Shown: positions 15,002 to 25,428, counted from the stretch's first letter. The stretch: DNA of 64,000 nucleotides from Pseudomonadota bacterium (GCA_021805825.1 JAJZEC010000001.1:1-64000); one strand, 5' to 3'. The notes: a model not told the origin generated them from the sequence alone. Translations and numbers: made by a program.

Positions 15002-15744
15002 ACCAGGTCCGGAAGCTTCGCTGTCCCGAGGGCATGCAAGCGTGCTCGAACGACCTTCTTGCGGCGCTTCCCGAGGTCGACTACCAGCGCTGGCTGCCTC
15101 ACCTCGAACCCGTGGAGCTTGCGCTCGGGAAATCCCTGTACGAGTCCGGGGCGAAACTGACGCACGCCTACTTCCCCTCCACGGCCATCGTGTCCCTGCT
15201 CTACGTGACTGAAGACGGGCATTCAGCCGAACTTGCCGTTGTCGGTCGCGAGGGCGTGGTCGGTATTCCGCTGTTCATGGGTGGCGGATCGACACCGAGC
15301 CGCGGCGTGGTGCAAAGCGCGGGGCGTGCTTTCCGGGTGAGCGCGCAGGCGCTGCTGAGCGAGTTCGATCGCTCGGGCGCTGCCATGCACTTGCTGCTGC
15401 GCTACACACAGGCGCTGATCACGCAGATGACCCAGACCGCCGTCTGCAATCGCCACCATTCCCTCGACCAGCAGCTTTGCCGCTGGTTGCTGTTGAGCCT
15501 GGACCGGCTTTCGGGGCAGGAGATCATCATGACCCAGGAACTCATCGCCAACATGTTGGGCGTGCGGCGCGAGGGCGTGACCGAGGCCGCCCTGAGCCTG
15601 CAGCGCGACGGGCTCATACGGTATTCGCGTGGACATATCCACGTACTCGACCGACTCGGCCTGGAGCGCAGGACCTGCGAGTGCTACCAGGTCGTCAGGC
15701 AGGAATACGAAAGACTCCTGCCCGGCGGCTCCGGGGCGCGTTGA
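14998..15744 (+). CDS. Crp/Fnr-family transcription regulator
   Basis: 248 residues. A cyclic-nucleotide-binding-like domain (about 15-150) contains AELAVVGREGVVGIPLFMGGG and SRGVVQSAGRAFRVSA; a Crp-type helix-turn-helix follows (MTQELIANMLGVRREGVTEA). RYTQALITQMTQTAVCNRHH and the ending RRTCECYQVVRQEYERLLP are typical of a large uncharacterised betaproteobacterial subgroup. It lacks FNR cluster cysteines, so it is not an oxygen sensor of the FNR kind. The ATG overlaps the stop of the diguanylate cyclase gene, so it may respond to or act with c-di-GMP (inference). Confidence 0.88.
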   Translation: MNQVRKLRCPEGMQACSNDLLAALPEVDYQRWLPHLEPVELALGKSLYESGAKLTHAYFPSTAIVSLLYVTEDGHSAELAVVGREGVVGIPLFMGGGSTPSRGVVQSAGRAFRVSAQALLSEFDRSGAAMHLLLRYTQALITQMTQTAVCNRHHSLDQQLCRWLLLSLDRLSGQEIIMTQELIANMLGVRREGVTEAALSLQRDGLIRYSRGHIHVLDRLGLERRTCECYQVVRQEYERLLPGGSGAR

Positions 15745-15883
15745 GCGGCGCCGCGGTGCGGGCCGAGGACGCCCTGCGTGCGCTGGGGCACAGACCGTCC
15801 GGCATGCCATGCGGCATGCTGCGTTTCGCCGACTTGATGGCGGCACCCATGCCGTCCCTGCTGCCGGGCGCCAAGGAGTCTTC

Positions 15884-16672
15884 ATGTTTCACGCATTCGC
15901 ATCGCTGACGCTGCTATGGCTTTTGCTGCTCTTCGTGTTCCTGGCCGCGGCATCGTCACTCAGGATCGTGTACGAATACCAACGAGCCGTCGTGTTCCAG
16001 CTGGGGCGATTCCTGAAGGTCAAGGGGCCAGGGCTCATCGTGATCGTCCCGGGCTTGCAGCGCATGGCTCGCCTGGATCTGCGCACGGTCGTGCACGAAG
16101 TTCCGTCGCAGGACGTGATCTCCCACGACAACGTTTCGGTCAAGGTCGATGCGGTGCTGTACTTCCAGATCGTGGATCCGCAAAAGGCCTTTATCCAGGT
16201 CGAGGACTTTTTCTCGGCGACGAGCAAACTGGCGCAAACGACCCTGCGTGCCGTGCTGGGCCGGCATGACCTGGACGAGATGCTTTCCGAGCGCAAACGC
16301 ATCAACGACGATATCCAGGCGATCCTGGACGCCCAGACCGAAGCCTGGGGCATCAAGGTCACCGTGGTCGAGATTCGCAACATCGAACTCACCGAGGACA
16401 TGGTGCGCGCCATTGCCAAGCAAGCCGAGGCCGAACGCGATCGGCGCGCCAAGGTGATCCACGCCGATGCCGAACTCCAGGCCGCGCAGACCCTGGTCAA
16501 CGCGGCGACCATCCTGGCTTCCGCCCCTGGCGGGATGCAGTTGCGCTACCTGCAGACGCTGGCCGAGATCGGCGCCGAGCAGAATTCGACCATCGTCTTT
16601 CCCATGCCTATCGACCTGATTCGGCCGCTGCTGGCCATCGCGGATCGGCAGGCAGGCGCGAAGGCAGCCTGA
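15884..16672 (+). CDS. Stomatin/slipin-type SPFH membrane protein
   Basis: 262 residues. One N-terminal membrane segment (ASLTLLWLLLLFVFLAAASS) is followed by an SPFH domain: RIVYEYQRAVVFQLGRF, GPGLIVIVPGLQRM, LDLRTVVHEVPSQDVISHDN and LRAVLGRHDLDEMLSERKRI. The C-terminal helix (AIAKQAEAERDRRAKVIHADAE) is the usual oligomerisation coiled coil. Such proteins form rings in lipid microdomains and often pair with an NfeD protease-like partner, which is absent here. The ATG is six bases beyond an excellent AAGGAG. Confidence 0.92.
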   Translation: MFHAFASLTLLWLLLLFVFLAAASSLRIVYEYQRAVVFQLGRFLKVKGPGLIVIVPGLQRMARLDLRTVVHEVPSQDVISHDNVSVKVDAVLYFQIVDPQKAFIQVEDFFSATSKLAQTTLRAVLGRHDLDEMLSERKRINDDIQAILDAQTEAWGIKVTVVEIRNIELTEDMVRAIAKQAEAERDRRAKVIHADAELQAAQTLVNAATILASAPGGMQLRYLQTLAEIGAEQNSTIVFPMPIDLIRPLLAIADRQAGAKAA

Positions 16673-16763
16673 ATCGCCCTGCCCGATGCGCGCCCCGGTG
16701 TCGTCGTATCCGGGAAATCGACGGCCGCCAGGCGCGCGACACGGCGGTCGGCGTCGGCGCGGC

Positions 16764-17402
16764 TCATTCGAATTCCAGATCCTCTTCGCCGGCGATGTTG
16801 ATACCGCTCCACCCTGGCAGGTGCGAGGCCTCGGCGCCGTGGGCGAGGGCCAGAGCCCGGTCGACGGCCGCCGCCGGATCCGCCTTGAGCGATCGTGGCG
16901 AAATATGCCTGCGGAAAAAATTCGCCCACAGGAATTCCGCGAACGGCTCGCCATCCTTCGGGAATCCACCTGAGCTCTTGACGGCCCCTGCGAGGCTGCG
17001 ATACGGATCATCGCCCATCTCGGTGAGATTCCTGGGCAGGTCGCTGAAGGCATGCCTGCGCCCCCGGCGATCGTACGGGTGGACCCATTGCTGATGGTCC
17101 ATGAGGGCCCAGAATTCGTGCCGGCTCAAGGCCGAGAGGTCTTGCATGAGGACGAGCTGGGTAGTCGGCACGCCTTCCAGGATCAGGGCCAGGCCTAGAT
17201 GGTGGTGGTCGATGATGTAGTAACGCCCGTGCGGCCCGCGTACGGCCGGGAACCAATGGCGGGAGAGGTAGCGATCGCGCTGCTGCGGATCGAGCGTGCT
17301 CCAATGTCGGCACTTCTGGCGGACCTCTCCCATGCCCACGGTCATCTGGGTTGGCCTCAGCGCCTTCAAGTCCACCTCGACCAGATGGTGGTAGCGGTTC
17401 AT
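16764..17402 (-). CDS. ParB-like/sulfiredoxin-fold protein (ParBc_2 type)
   Basis: 212 residues. The N-terminal half shows the ParBc_2 pattern: LRPTQMTVGMGEV, a basic stretch, HWFPAVRGPHGRYYIIDHHHLGLAL. The HHH triplet and the preceding Asp mark the putative active site of this ParB/Srx-fold group, suggested to be nucleases or nucleotide-binding proteins. The role is unknown and it is not a chromosome-partitioning ParB. The ATG overlaps the aquaporin stop by four bases (ATGA), giving an aquaporin-ParBc_2 operon. Confidence 0.82.
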   Translation of the reverse strand: MNRYHHLVEVDLKALRPTQMTVGMGEVRQKCRHWSTLDPQQRDRYLSRHWFPAVRGPHGRYYIIDHHHLGLALILEGVPTTQLVLMQDLSALSRHEFWALMDHQQWVHPYDRRGRRHAFSDLPRNLTEMGDDPYRSLAGAVKSSGGFPKDGEPFAEFLWANFFRRHISPRSLKADPAAAVDRALALAHGAEASHLPGWSGINIAGEEDLEFE

Positions 17403-18226
17403 GAACCACCGCCAGGGGGCAGGGCGTCAGGCGGAGTCGGCGTTGCCGGTTCGGGCTCGGCGAGCCCGAGATCGCCCTCGGCCGCCAACGTTCCGGCGGC
17501 GCTGGCCTTGCCCTTGAGAATGGATTCGAAGACGACGGCGATCGACGCACCCAGCAGGGGGCCGACGATATAGATCCAGGTGGTCGACAAATCGCCCCGC
17601 ACGAGGTCCGGCGCCAGGGAACGCACCGGATTCATCGAGGCACCGCTGATCGGCGCGGCCCACAGTCCCGCAAGGGCGATGTACCCCCCCACGGCGAGGG
17701 CGCCGCTCGTGCCGATGTTGCGGGCGCCCGAAGCCGTGCCCAGGATGGTGTTCACCAGGCCGGCGCTCAACACCGTTTCCATGGCGACGGCCTGGATGCT
17801 CGTGATGCCAGGCCCCGGCACAGTGGCGCCGAGCATTCCGCCGGTGCCGAACATGACGCGCAGGAACAGAGCTGCGATAACGCCACCCGCCAACTGTGCC
17901 ATCAGGTAGCCCGGGACTCGCGGCCAGGGGAAGTTGCGCCGCAAGGCGAAGGCCACGGTCACCGCGGGATTCAGGTGCGCGCCACTGACGGTCCCCATGA
18001 AGTAGATGATGGCCATGACCATGAGTCCCGGAGCGATGACTTGAAAGCCCAAGGGGATCGCGTCATGGGTGCGTGCCGCGACCGCTCCCCCGCCGGCAGC
18101 GACCAGCACCAGGAGGAACGTTCCCCAGCACTCCGCGAAGACCCGGCGCCACTCGATCGAGGGATCGACGAAGTCAAGAAGGGAGGCCTCCCGTAGGCTG
18201 TGTCGCGTATTCGCCGTGTCGTTCAT
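17399..18226 (-). CDS. Aquaporin / MIP-family channel
   Basis: 275 residues with six hydrophobic helices and two half-helix motifs: SGAHLNPAVTVAFA and SGASMNPVRSLAPDL. The second has NPV instead of the canonical NPA, a variation seen in some microbial MIP channels. It should pass water or small neutral solutes across the inner membrane. The N-terminal 30 residues are hydrophilic, and the C-terminus ends in a Pro/Glu/Gly-rich tail. The ATG at 18226 has AGGA eight bases upstream; longer frames running up to 19147 have no channel sequence. It is coupled to the ParBc_2 gene downstream. Confidence 0.9.
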   Translation of the reverse strand: MNDTANTRHSLREASLLDFVDPSIEWRRVFAECWGTFLLVLVAAGGGAVAARTHDAIPLGFQVIAPGLMVMAIIYFMGTVSGAHLNPAVTVAFALRRNFPWPRVPGYLMAQLAGGVIAALFLRVMFGTGGMLGATVPGPGITSIQAVAMETVLSAGLVNTILGTASGARNIGTSGALAVGGYIALAGLWAAPISGASMNPVRSLAPDLVRGDLSTTWIYIVGPLLGASIAVVFESILKGKASAAGTLAAEGDLGLAEPEPATPTPPDALPPGGGS

Positions 18227-18682
18227 GAGATTGTCCTCGTCAGGGAGTCGATCTGCCTGGCTGCATGGTGTCCTAGCGTCGGTTGCCGACGAAAGGTGGG
18301 GCCGGGCGTCCCCGACGATTCCGGCTGACCGGCGATCCCGCCGGCAGGCACGCGAACGAAATGGCCGGGATGAGCTCGACAGCACCCTCGCAGGCGGAGC
18401 GAACCAAGAAAATATGCCCGCGCAGGCGCCCGGTCTGTGCGTTGCCGAACATCGCGGCCGGGCTGGCCCTCGGGTCCTGGGGTCAAGGAATCGTCCCTGT
18501 TCAAGACCTCCGGTCCTGATGTCGCTGCGTGCTCGCCCGCCCGCGTCGCACGCGGGTTGACACACGTGGGCTGCATCGCATCGAGCGGCTGTTTCATGCG
18601 CAAGCGCTGCGTGCCAGGCCAAGGCAGCGGGGCTTGTGGGCGCCGATGCAAAGCTGACCCACCCACACCCCCAGTGGCTCAG
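18227..18682. other. Intergenic region upstream of aquaporin, no gene recognised
   Basis: About 450 bases. It contains the small stem CGTCGG-TTG-CCGACG near 18278-18292 in the aquaporin leader. The remaining reading frames are Arg/Ser-rich and look non-coding. It may be scrambled mobile-element DNA, given the recombinase relic that follows. Confidence 0.45.
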
Positions 18683-19162
18683 TGTTCGGTTGGCGCCAAC
18701 AGTGGCGGAGCCTATGTGATCGTCGACCGTACCCGCTGGGGCTGCGTGACCCGAAAGAACCGCGGCGACGCCGCGTGCGCCAAAAGGCTGAAGGTCAGGC
18801 GCAGTGCGGTCGAAGAGTTGCTGCCCGCCGGAATCAAGAAGGACCTGATGTCCGAAGAGGCATGCCAAGTGTTCGAGGACCAGGTAGCCAGGTTGCTGAA
18901 AGCGGGGCGGCATGACCCCCGCGTGGCGAAGCTGGCCACCCAGGCGCTGCGGGCGGCCCGCAAACGCTACAGGCATGGCGTGGCCAGCGTGCTCAAGGTG
19001 CCGAACGCGCAGGTGGCACTGGTGCGTGCCCGGCAGATCGATGCGTCGCGCAGGTAGTTGCTGGCGCGCGTGAACCTGGCCTACGCGGAGGGGGATCTGG
19101 GGACTTCGCCGGGCCTGTTCGGCGCGAGGGCGCTGGATGCGCCGCAACTGGGAGCCCGCTGA
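18683..19162 (+). pseudogene. Serine recombinase, C-terminal fragment
   Basis: About 160 codons resembling the zinc beta-ribbon and C-terminal part of large serine recombinases: YVIVDRTRWGC, NRGDAACAKRLKVRRSAVEE, LLPAGIKKDLMSEEACQVF. The catalytic N-terminal resolvase domain and the Recombinase domain are missing, and an in-frame TAG at 19055-19057 interrupts the remaining frame, which continues to a TGA at 19160-19162. It has no start codon of its own. It is a decayed remnant of an integrated element, 50 bases from tRNA-Thr. Confidence 0.8.
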
Positions 19163-19211
19163 GCGCAGCGCGAGGGGTCGCTGCCAGGGCGAAAGATGTA
19201 ACTAATTGTTA

Positions 19212-19287
19212 TGGTGCCGGTGAAAGGAATCGAACCCTCGACCTTCTCATTACGAATGAGCTGCTCTACCGACTGAGCTACACCGGC
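19212..19287 (-). tRNA. thrW: tRNA-Thr (anticodon CGT)
   Basis: 76 bases including an encoded CCA. The 7-bp acceptor stem GCCGGTG/CACCGGC is perfect. The D-arm reads GCTCAGTCGGTAGAGC, the anticodon loop TTCGTAA gives CGT, and the T-arm contains GGTTCGATTCC. The body closely follows enterobacterial thrW. It marks the change from accessory to core genes. Confidence 0.97.
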
Positions 19288-19302
19288 GACAAACCTTCAA
19301 TG

Positions 19303-20343
19303 CTACCTCATCGGCGGCGGCCTGGAGCCTTCTTCGGCTTCCAGGTGGTACTGCCGCAGGCGCTCGACCTCGTCGCGCGAGCCCAGCATCACCGCGGCGC
19401 GCTGGTGCAGTCCGGTGGGCTGGATGTCCAGGATGCGCTGGCTGCCGGCCACCGCCATGCCGCCTGCCTGCTCGACCAGCATGGCCATCGGGTTGGCCTC
19501 GTACATCAGCCGCAGCCTGCAGGCGAGATTAGGGTAGAGGCGATCCCAGGGGTAGAGGAACACCCCGCCACGCTGCAGGATGCGGTGCACGTCGGCCACC
19601 ATGCTGCCGACCCAGCGCATGTTGAAATCCTTGCCGCGAGGGCCTTCGCGTCCGGCCAGGCATTCGTCGATGTAGCGACGCACGGGGGCCGCCCAGTGGC
19701 GCATGTTGGACATGTTGATCGCGAACTCGGAGGTCGTTTCCGGAATGCGCAGATCCTGCTGGGTGCACACGAAACTGCCCTGATCCGGGTCGAGCGCGAA
19801 GCTGCTGACCCCGTGCCCCAGGCTCAGCACCAGGGTGGTCTGCGGCCCGTAGGTGCAGTAGCCCGCCGCCACCTGGCGATGGCCGGGCTGCAGGAAATGC
19901 TCACCCTGCACCTCGGCCACTCCTTCGTCGAGGTGGAGCACCGAGAAGATGGTGCCGATGGTGACGTTGACCTCGATGTTGCTCGAACCGTCGAGCGGGT
20001 CGAACAGCAGCAGGTATTCGCCCCGCGGGAAGCGGTGGGGAATGGGGTGGATGGTCTCCAGTTCCTCGGAGGCGATGGCCGCCAGGTGGCCCCCCCATTC
20101 GTTGGCTTCGAGCAGCACGTCGTTGGCGATGACGTCCAGCTGCTTCTGCACTTCGCCTTGCACGTTGCTGCTCTGCAGGCTGCCGAGCACGCCGCTGCTG
20201 GCGCCCTTGTCGACCGCCCGGCTGATGCGCTTGCAGGCGCGCGCCACCTGTTCGATCAACAGCCGCAGCGAGGCGGGGATATGGCCATGGGTGCGCTGCT
20301 GTTCGATCAGCCAGCGCGAAAGGCTCACAGAGTGGTCGGACAT
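19303..20343 (-). CDS. fbp: Fructose-1,6-bisphosphatase, class I
   Basis: 346 residues. It hydrolyses fructose-1,6-bisphosphate to fructose-6-phosphate in gluconeogenesis or the Calvin cycle. It shows the metal-site motif [21 protein letters not shown] further upstream, the GRxx-like substrate loop [19 protein letters not shown], and [15 protein letters not shown] near the end. The ATG at 20343 begins the normal N-terminus ([11 protein letters not shown]), although its ribosome site is weak. It lies just inside the core region beside the tRNA and 55 bases downstream of pepN on the same strand. Confidence 0.95.
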   Translation of the reverse strand: MSDHSVSLSRWLIEQQRTHGHIPASLRLLIEQVARACKRISRAVDKGASSGVLGSLQSSNVQGEVQKQLDVIANDVLLEANEWGGHLAAIASEELETIHPIPHRFPRGEYLLLFDPLDGSSNIEVNVTIGTIFSVLHLDEGVAEVQGEHFLQPGHRQVAAGYCTYGPQTTLVLSLGHGVSSFALDPDQGSFVCTQQDLRIPETTSEFAINMSNMRHWAAPVRRYIDECLAGREGPRGKDFNMRWVGSMVADVHRILQRGGVFLYPWDRLYPNLACRLRLMYEANPMAMLVEQAGGMAVAGSQRILDIQPTGLHQRAAVMLGSRDEVERLRQYHLEAEEGSRPPPMR

Positions 20344-20398
20344 GGCAGTAGGAAGGGATGCAGGGGCGCGGTTCGATGCCCGCACGGCATTGTCCGGC

Positions 20399-23038
20399 TC
20401 AGGCGAGCGCCTTGTCGAGGATTTCCCTGCAGTCGCTCGACAGCGCCGCATTGCCCGCGAGATCGCGGATGGCCGCCTCTGCGCGCTCGCCGAAGGGCTG
20501 CGCCAGCTTGCGCCAGCGCTCCAGCGCGCGCGCCAGCCGCGCCGCGACCTGCGGGTTGATGGCGTCGAGCGCCAGCACCTGCTCGGCCCAGAAGGTGTAT
20601 CCGGCGCCATCGGCGCGGTGGAAGGCGCCCGGGTTGCCCTGGCAGAAGGCGGAGATCACGCTGCGCGCACGGTTGGGGTTGCGCAGGCTGAAGTCCGGGT
20701 GACGCATCAGGTCGCGGATCTGCTCGACCTGCACGCCCGGAGCCGCGGCCTGCAGCGCGAACCATTTGTCCATCACCAGCGGCTCGGCGGTGAATTGGGT
20801 GGCGAAACGCTGCAGCGCCGGGGTGGCCAGCTCGGCGGCGCTGCCAACGAGTGCTGCCAGTGCGGCAAAGCGATCCGTCATGTTGTCAGCGTCCTTCACG
20901 GCCTGGTAGGCGCGGCCCTGCCACTGCGCGTCGCCGAGCAGGCACAGCGAAGTCAGCGCGAGGTTGCGCAGGCCGCGCCGCGCGGCGCCGGCGACATCCG
21001 GGCGGTAGCCCCCGCTCGGCTCCAGTTCATGCCACAGCCGCTGCCACGCCTCAGCCAGTTCCTGCGCGAGCAGGCGGCGCAACTGCTGCCGCGCCTGGTG
21101 GATGCGCGGCGGATCGATGGAAGCGAGCTGCTCGGCGATGTAGCCCTCACCGGGGAGCGTGAGCAGCAGTTCCTGCAGCGCCGGATCCAGGCGGCTGTCG
21201 TCGAGTACCGCGCGCAAGGCCTGCAGCCAGGCCGTGTCGCATGTCAGCGCTTCGCCACCGGCGGCCGGCAGCAGCCGGGCCAGGGCCAGGCGTTGCGCCG
21301 ATTCCCAGCGGTTGAAGGCATCGGGATCGTGGGCCAGCAGCACCAGGCGCTGCGCATCGTCGAGTCCGTCGTCGAGGATCACCGGGGCGGAGAAGCCGCG
21401 CAGCAGCGACGGCACCGGCGGCTGCTCGACGTTGTGCAGGATGAATTCCCGGCTGGCCTCGCCCAGCACCAGCAAGGCCTCGTCGACGTCGTGCTGCGCG
21501 CCGTCCGGGCGCATGCGCAGCGGCGTGCCGTCGCGCGCCAGCAGCCCCAGGCGCAGCGGGATGAGTTGCGGCTGGTTGCCCGGCCGCACGCTGTCCTGCC
21601 GCACGCGCAGGGTGTAGCTGCGGTTCGCCGGGTCGTACTCCCCGCGCGCCTGCAGCCGCGGCGTTCCCGCCTGCGCGTACCACAACGCGAAGCTCTCGCG
21701 GTGGCGCGCCAGCGCCGAGTCGGGGTTGGCCTCGGCCATCGCCGACAGGAAATCGTCGCAGGTCACGGCCTGGCCGTCGTGGCGGGCGAAGTACTCCCGC
21801 ATGCCGCGGGCGAAGCCCTCGCGCCCCACCAGGGTCTGCATCATGCGCACCACCTCGGCGCCCTTCTCGTAGACCGTCGGGGTGTAGAAATTGTCGATGG
21901 CCACGTAGCTGTCGGGGCGCACCGGGTGGGCCATCGGCCCGGCGTCCTCGGGGAACTGCAGCGCGCGCAGCGCGCGCACGTCCTCGATGCGGCGCACCGC
22001 GCGCGCCGATTCACCACCGGCAGCCGCGGCCAGATCCTGGCTGAACTCCTGGTCGCGGAACACCGTCAGGCCTTCCTTCAGGCTGAGCTGGAACCAGTCG
22101 CGGCAGGTGATGCGGTTGCCCGTCCAGTTGTGGAAGTATTCGTGGCCGACCACCGACTCGATGTTCTGGAAATCGGTGTCCGTCGCGGTCGACGGGTTCG
22201 CCAGCACGTACTTGGTGTTGAAGACGTTCAGGCCCTTGTTCTCCATCGCGCCCATGTTGAAGTCGCTGACCGCGACGATCATGAAGCGATCCAGATCCAG
22301 GCTGAGGCCGAAGCGCTGCTCGTCCCAGGCCTGCGCCAGCACCAGCGAGCGCATGGCATGCTCGGTCTTGTCGAGATCGCCCTCGCGCACGTACACCTGC
22401 AGTACGTGCTCGCGGCCATCGCGGCTGCGCACCCGCTGCTGGCGGCTGACCAGGCGGGCGGCGACGAGGGCGAACAGGTAGCTGGGCTTGGGGAAGGGAT
22501 CCTCCCAGGTGGCCTGCAGACGTCCGTCGTCCAGGCGCCGCTGCTCGAGCAGGTTGCCGTTGCTCAGCAGCACCGGATACTGCGCCGCGTCGGCGCGCAG
22601 CACCACGGTGAATCGGCTCATCACGTCCGGGCGGTCGGGCCAGAAGGTGATGCGCCGGAAACCCTCGGCCTCGCACTGGGTGAAAAAGGCGCCGCCCGAC
22701 ATGTACAGGCCCGACAGGTGGGTGTTGGCCGCCGGGGCGCAGCCATTGGCCACTTCGAGCTCGAACTGTGCGGGCAGCTTGTCCAGCCGGATGCCCGCAC
22801 CGGTCTGCGCGTAGACGTAGGGCTTGCCGTCCACCCGCAGCGATTGCAGGGTGATGTCCTCGCCATCCAGGTGCAGCGGCGCGTCGGCCGGCGCCGCCGG
22901 GTTGCGGCGCACCTGCATGAGGCTGCGCACCCGGGTGCGCTGGGGGTCGAGGTCGAATTCCAGCCGCACGCTGTCGATCGCGTAGGCGGGCGGGGCGTAG
23001 GCCAGGCGGGAAATCACGGGGGCTTGGTCTGTGCGCAT
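20399..23038 (-). CDS. pepN: Aminopeptidase N (M1 metallopeptidase)
   Basis: 879 residues, close to the 870 of the E. coli enzyme. The substrate-binding GAMEN motif and the zinc site GHEYFHNW, with the third ligand Glu in the [13 protein letters not shown] segment, are intact near residues 260-325. It is a cytoplasmic exopeptidase finishing protein turnover. The next gene on the same strand is fbp. Nothing is unusual in the frame. Confidence 0.96.
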   Translation of the reverse strand: MRTDQAPVISRLAYAPPAYAIDSVRLEFDLDPQRTRVRSLMQVRRNPAAPADAPLHLDGEDITLQSLRVDGKPYVYAQTGAGIRLDKLPAQFELEVANGCAPAANTHLSGLYMSGGAFFTQCEAEGFRRITFWPDRPDVMSRFTVVLRADAAQYPVLLSNGNLLEQRRLDDGRLQATWEDPFPKPSYLFALVAARLVSRQQRVRSRDGREHVLQVYVREGDLDKTEHAMRSLVLAQAWDEQRFGLSLDLDRFMIVAVSDFNMGAMENKGLNVFNTKYVLANPSTATDTDFQNIESVVGHEYFHNWTGNRITCRDWFQLSLKEGLTVFRDQEFSQDLAAAAGGESARAVRRIEDVRALRALQFPEDAGPMAHPVRPDSYVAIDNFYTPTVYEKGAEVVRMMQTLVGREGFARGMREYFARHDGQAVTCDDFLSAMAEANPDSALARHRESFALWYAQAGTPRLQARGEYDPANRSYTLRVRQDSVRPGNQPQLIPLRLGLLARDGTPLRMRPDGAQHDVDEALLVLGEASREFILHNVEQPPVPSLLRGFSAPVILDDGLDDAQRLVLLAHDPDAFNRWESAQRLALARLLPAAGGEALTCDTAWLQALRAVLDDSRLDPALQELLLTLPGEGYIAEQLASIDPPRIHQARQQLRRLLAQELAEAWQRLWHELEPSGGYRPDVAGAARRGLRNLALTSLCLLGDAQWQGRAYQAVKDADNMTDRFAALAALVGSAAELATPALQRFATQFTAEPLVMDKWFALQAAAPGVQVEQIRDLMRHPDFSLRNPNRARSVISAFCQGNPGAFHRADGAGYTFWAEQVLALDAINPQVAARLARALERWRKLAQPFGERAEAAIRDLAGNAALSSDCREILDKALA

Positions 23039-23081
23039 GGGCGGGGTCGTGCTGCGAGTCGGGCGTTGCCGGGCAGGGCCT

Positions 23082-24186
23082 TCACAGGCCCTGCTTGAGG
23101 CTGGCGGAAATGAAATCGTCGAGATCGCCGTCGAGCACCTTCTGGGTGTTGGAGATCTCGACTCCGGTGCGCAGATCCTTGATGCGGCTCTGGTCGAGCA
23201 CGTAGGAGCGGATCTGGTGCCCCCAGCCTACGTCGCTCTTGCTGTCCTCCAGCTTCTGCTGTTCGGCCTGGCGCTTGCGCAGTTCATGCTCGAACAGCCG
23301 CGAGCGCAGCATCGACCAGGCCTCGGCGCGGTTCTTGTGCTGCGAGCGGTCGTTCTGGCATTGCACCACGATGCCGGTCGGCAGGTGGGTGATCCGCACC
23401 GCCGAATCCGTCTTGTTGATGTGCTGCCCGCCCGCGCCGCTGGCGCGGAAGGTGTCGATGCGCACCTCGGCGGGGTTGATCTCGATGTCGATGGATTCGT
23501 CGACTTCCGGGTAGACGAACACGCTGGCGAAGCTGGTGTGGCGACCGCCCGAGGAATCGAAGGGGCTCTTGCGCACCAGGCGGTGCACGCCGGTTTCCGT
23601 GCGCAGCTTGCCGTAGGCATAGTCGCCCTCGACCTTCAGCGAGGCGCTCTTGATGCCGGCGACGTCGCCCTCGGATTCCTCGAGCACTTCCACCTTGAAG
23701 CCCTGGCGCTCGCAGTAGCGCAGGTACTGCCGCAGCAGCATGGCCGCCCAGTCGCAGGCCTCGGTGCCCCCGGCGCCGGACTGGATGTCCAGGAAGCAGT
23801 TGCCTGCATCCATCGGGTTGGAGAACATGCGGCGGAACTCCAGCTCCTCGACCCGCCCGGCGGTGGCGCGCGTGTCCTCGGCGATCGCGCGCAGGGTGGC
23901 GTCGTCGTTCTCCTCGCTGGACAGCTCGAACAGCCCGGTATGGTCGCCCAGCTCGCGCTCGATGCGCTCGAGGCTCAGCACCACGCCTTCGAGACTGCTG
24001 CGTTCCTTGCCCAGTTCCTGGGCGCGCTTGGGGTCGTTCCAGACTCCGGGATCTTCCAGTGCCGCACTGACCTCGCGCAAGCGCGCCGACTTGGCTTCGT
24101 AGTCAAAGATACCCCCGAAGCAGCCGCGTGCGCTCCGACAGGTCGCGCAGCTGGGAGGCAAGGGCGTTGAGTTGTTCGGCTTCCAT
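23082..24186 (-). CDS. prfB: Peptide chain release factor 2, with programmed +1 frameshift
   Basis: 367 residues after frameshifting. Translation starts at the ATG 24186 and reads 27 codons to an in-frame TGA (24103-24105). The slippery site CTT-TGA-C (24102-24108) with GGGGGT just upstream is the classical autoregulatory signal; shifting forward one base gives Asp and continues to 23082. The protein recognises UGA and UAA stops: SPF codon-recognition tripeptide in [11 protein letters not shown] and the GGQ hydrolysis motif in [13 protein letters not shown] gene caller ignoring the shift would start it wrongly inside. lysS, its usual neighbour, is absent; dnaJ lies upstream. Confidence 0.95.
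24102..24108 (-). promoter_or_regulatory. prfB programmed frameshift site
   Basis: CTTTGAC on the minus strand, preceded by a Shine-Dalgarno-like CGGGGGT. When RF2 is scarce the ribosome slips forward at the UGA and completes RF2, a well-known feedback loop. Confidence 0.95.
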
Positions 24187-24261
24187 GGATATCGATGTCC
24201 GGCGGTTCAGGGGAAAAGGCGCCATTGTCGCACCCACCGCGCCCAGGCCCGATCGGATGGC

Positions 24262-25389
24262 CTACTTGAAGAAGGCGCGCACCTTGTCGGCCCAGCTCTT
24301 GCCGTTCGGGGTGTGGCGGTCGCCGCCGCGCTTGAGCGATTCGTCGAGCTGCTCGAGCAGGCGGCGCTGCTCCTCGTTCAGGCGCACCGGGGTCTCGACC
24401 TCGATGTGGCAGTACAGATCGCCCGGATGCGGGGCATGGATGCCCCGGATGCCCTTGCCCCGCAGCCGCAGCGTCTTGCCCGACTGCGTGCCTTCGGGCA
24501 GGTCGATCTCGGCGCTGCCGCCGAGCGTGGGCACCTCGATGCGTGCGCCCAGCGCCGCCGCCGTCATGCCCACCGGGATGCGGCAGTGCAGGTCGTTGCC
24601 GTCGCGCTCGAACAGGGGGTGCGGCTTGATCTGGATTTCCACGTACAGGTCGCCCGCGGGCCCGCCGCCGAGCCCGGGTTCGCCATTGCCCGTCGACCGG
24701 ATGCGCATGCCGCTGTCGATGCCGGCCGGGATCTGCACCTCCAGCGTCTTCTGCCGCTGCACGCGGCCCTGGCCGCGGCAGCTCGGGCAGGGCTCGGGAA
24801 TGACCTTGCCGCTGCCGCCACAGGTGGCGCAGGTCTGCTGCATCGCGAACGGTCCCATGCGCTGGGTGGTTGCGCCGCTGCCGCCGCAGGATGGGCAGGC
24901 CCTGGGCTTGGTGCCGGGCTTGGCCCCGCTGCCGCCGCAGGTGCCGCAATGATCCCAGCCGGGTATGCGCAGCGACTTGGTGGTGCCGTGCGCAGCCTCC
25001 TCCAGGCTCAGGCTCAGCGAATAGCTGAGGTCGGCGCCACGGTACACCTGAGCGCCACCGCGCTGGCGGGCGCCGCCGAAGATCTCCTCGAAGATGCTTC
25101 CGAAATCGGCGAAGCCGGCGCCACCGCCGAAACCGCCGGCGCCCATGCCGGCCGCCGCGCTGGGGTCGACCCCGGCGTGGCCGTAGCGGTCGTAGGCGGC
25201 GCGCTTCTGCGGGTCGCTGAGCACCTCGTAGGCCTGCTTGGCCTCCTTGAAGCGTTCCTCGCTGTCCTTGTCACCCTGGGTGCGGTCGGGGTGGTACTTC
25301 ATGGCCAGCTTGCGGTAGGCCTTCTTCAGGGCATCGTCGTCGGCGTCACGCGCAACGCCCAGCACTTCGTAGAAATCTCGCTTGGCCAT
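24262..25389 (-). CDS. dnaJ: Chaperone protein DnaJ
   Basis: 375 residues. J domain (1-70) with the HPD motif ([10 protein letters not shown]), a Gly/Phe-rich linker ([15 protein letters not shown]), four zinc-centre repeats ([32 protein letters not shown]) and two client-binding domains. It stimulates DnaK ATPase and delivers substrates. It follows dnaK with 154 bases between, containing a strong stem-loop. Confidence 0.97.
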   Translation of the reverse strand: MAKRDFYEVLGVARDADDDALKKAYRKLAMKYHPDRTQGDKDSEERFKEAKQAYEVLSDPQKRAAYDRYGHAGVDPSAAAGMGAGGFGGGAGFADFGSIFEEIFGGARQRGGAQVYRGADLSYSLSLSLEEAAHGTTKSLRIPGWDHCGTCGGSGAKPGTKPRACPSCGGSGATTQRMGPFAMQQTCATCGGSGKVIPEPCPSCRGQGRVQRQKTLEVQIPAGIDSGMRIRSTGNGEPGLGGGPAGDLYVEIQIKPHPLFERDGNDLHCRIPVGMTAAALGARIEVPTLGGSAEIDLPEGTQSGKTLRLRGKGIRGIHAPHPGDLYCHIEVETPVRLNEEQRRLLEQLDESLKRGGDRHTPNGKSWADKVRAFFK

Positions 25390-25428
25390 GGTCAGAGCTG
25401 CTGCCGGATGGTGGGCGCAATGGGCGAA

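Noticed and set aside
19163-19211. Attachment-site duplicate of the tRNA-Thr 3' end elsewhere in 1-19 kb
   Set aside because: No second copy of the last 20 or more tRNA bases was found by eye, so an integrase-type att pair cannot be claimed.
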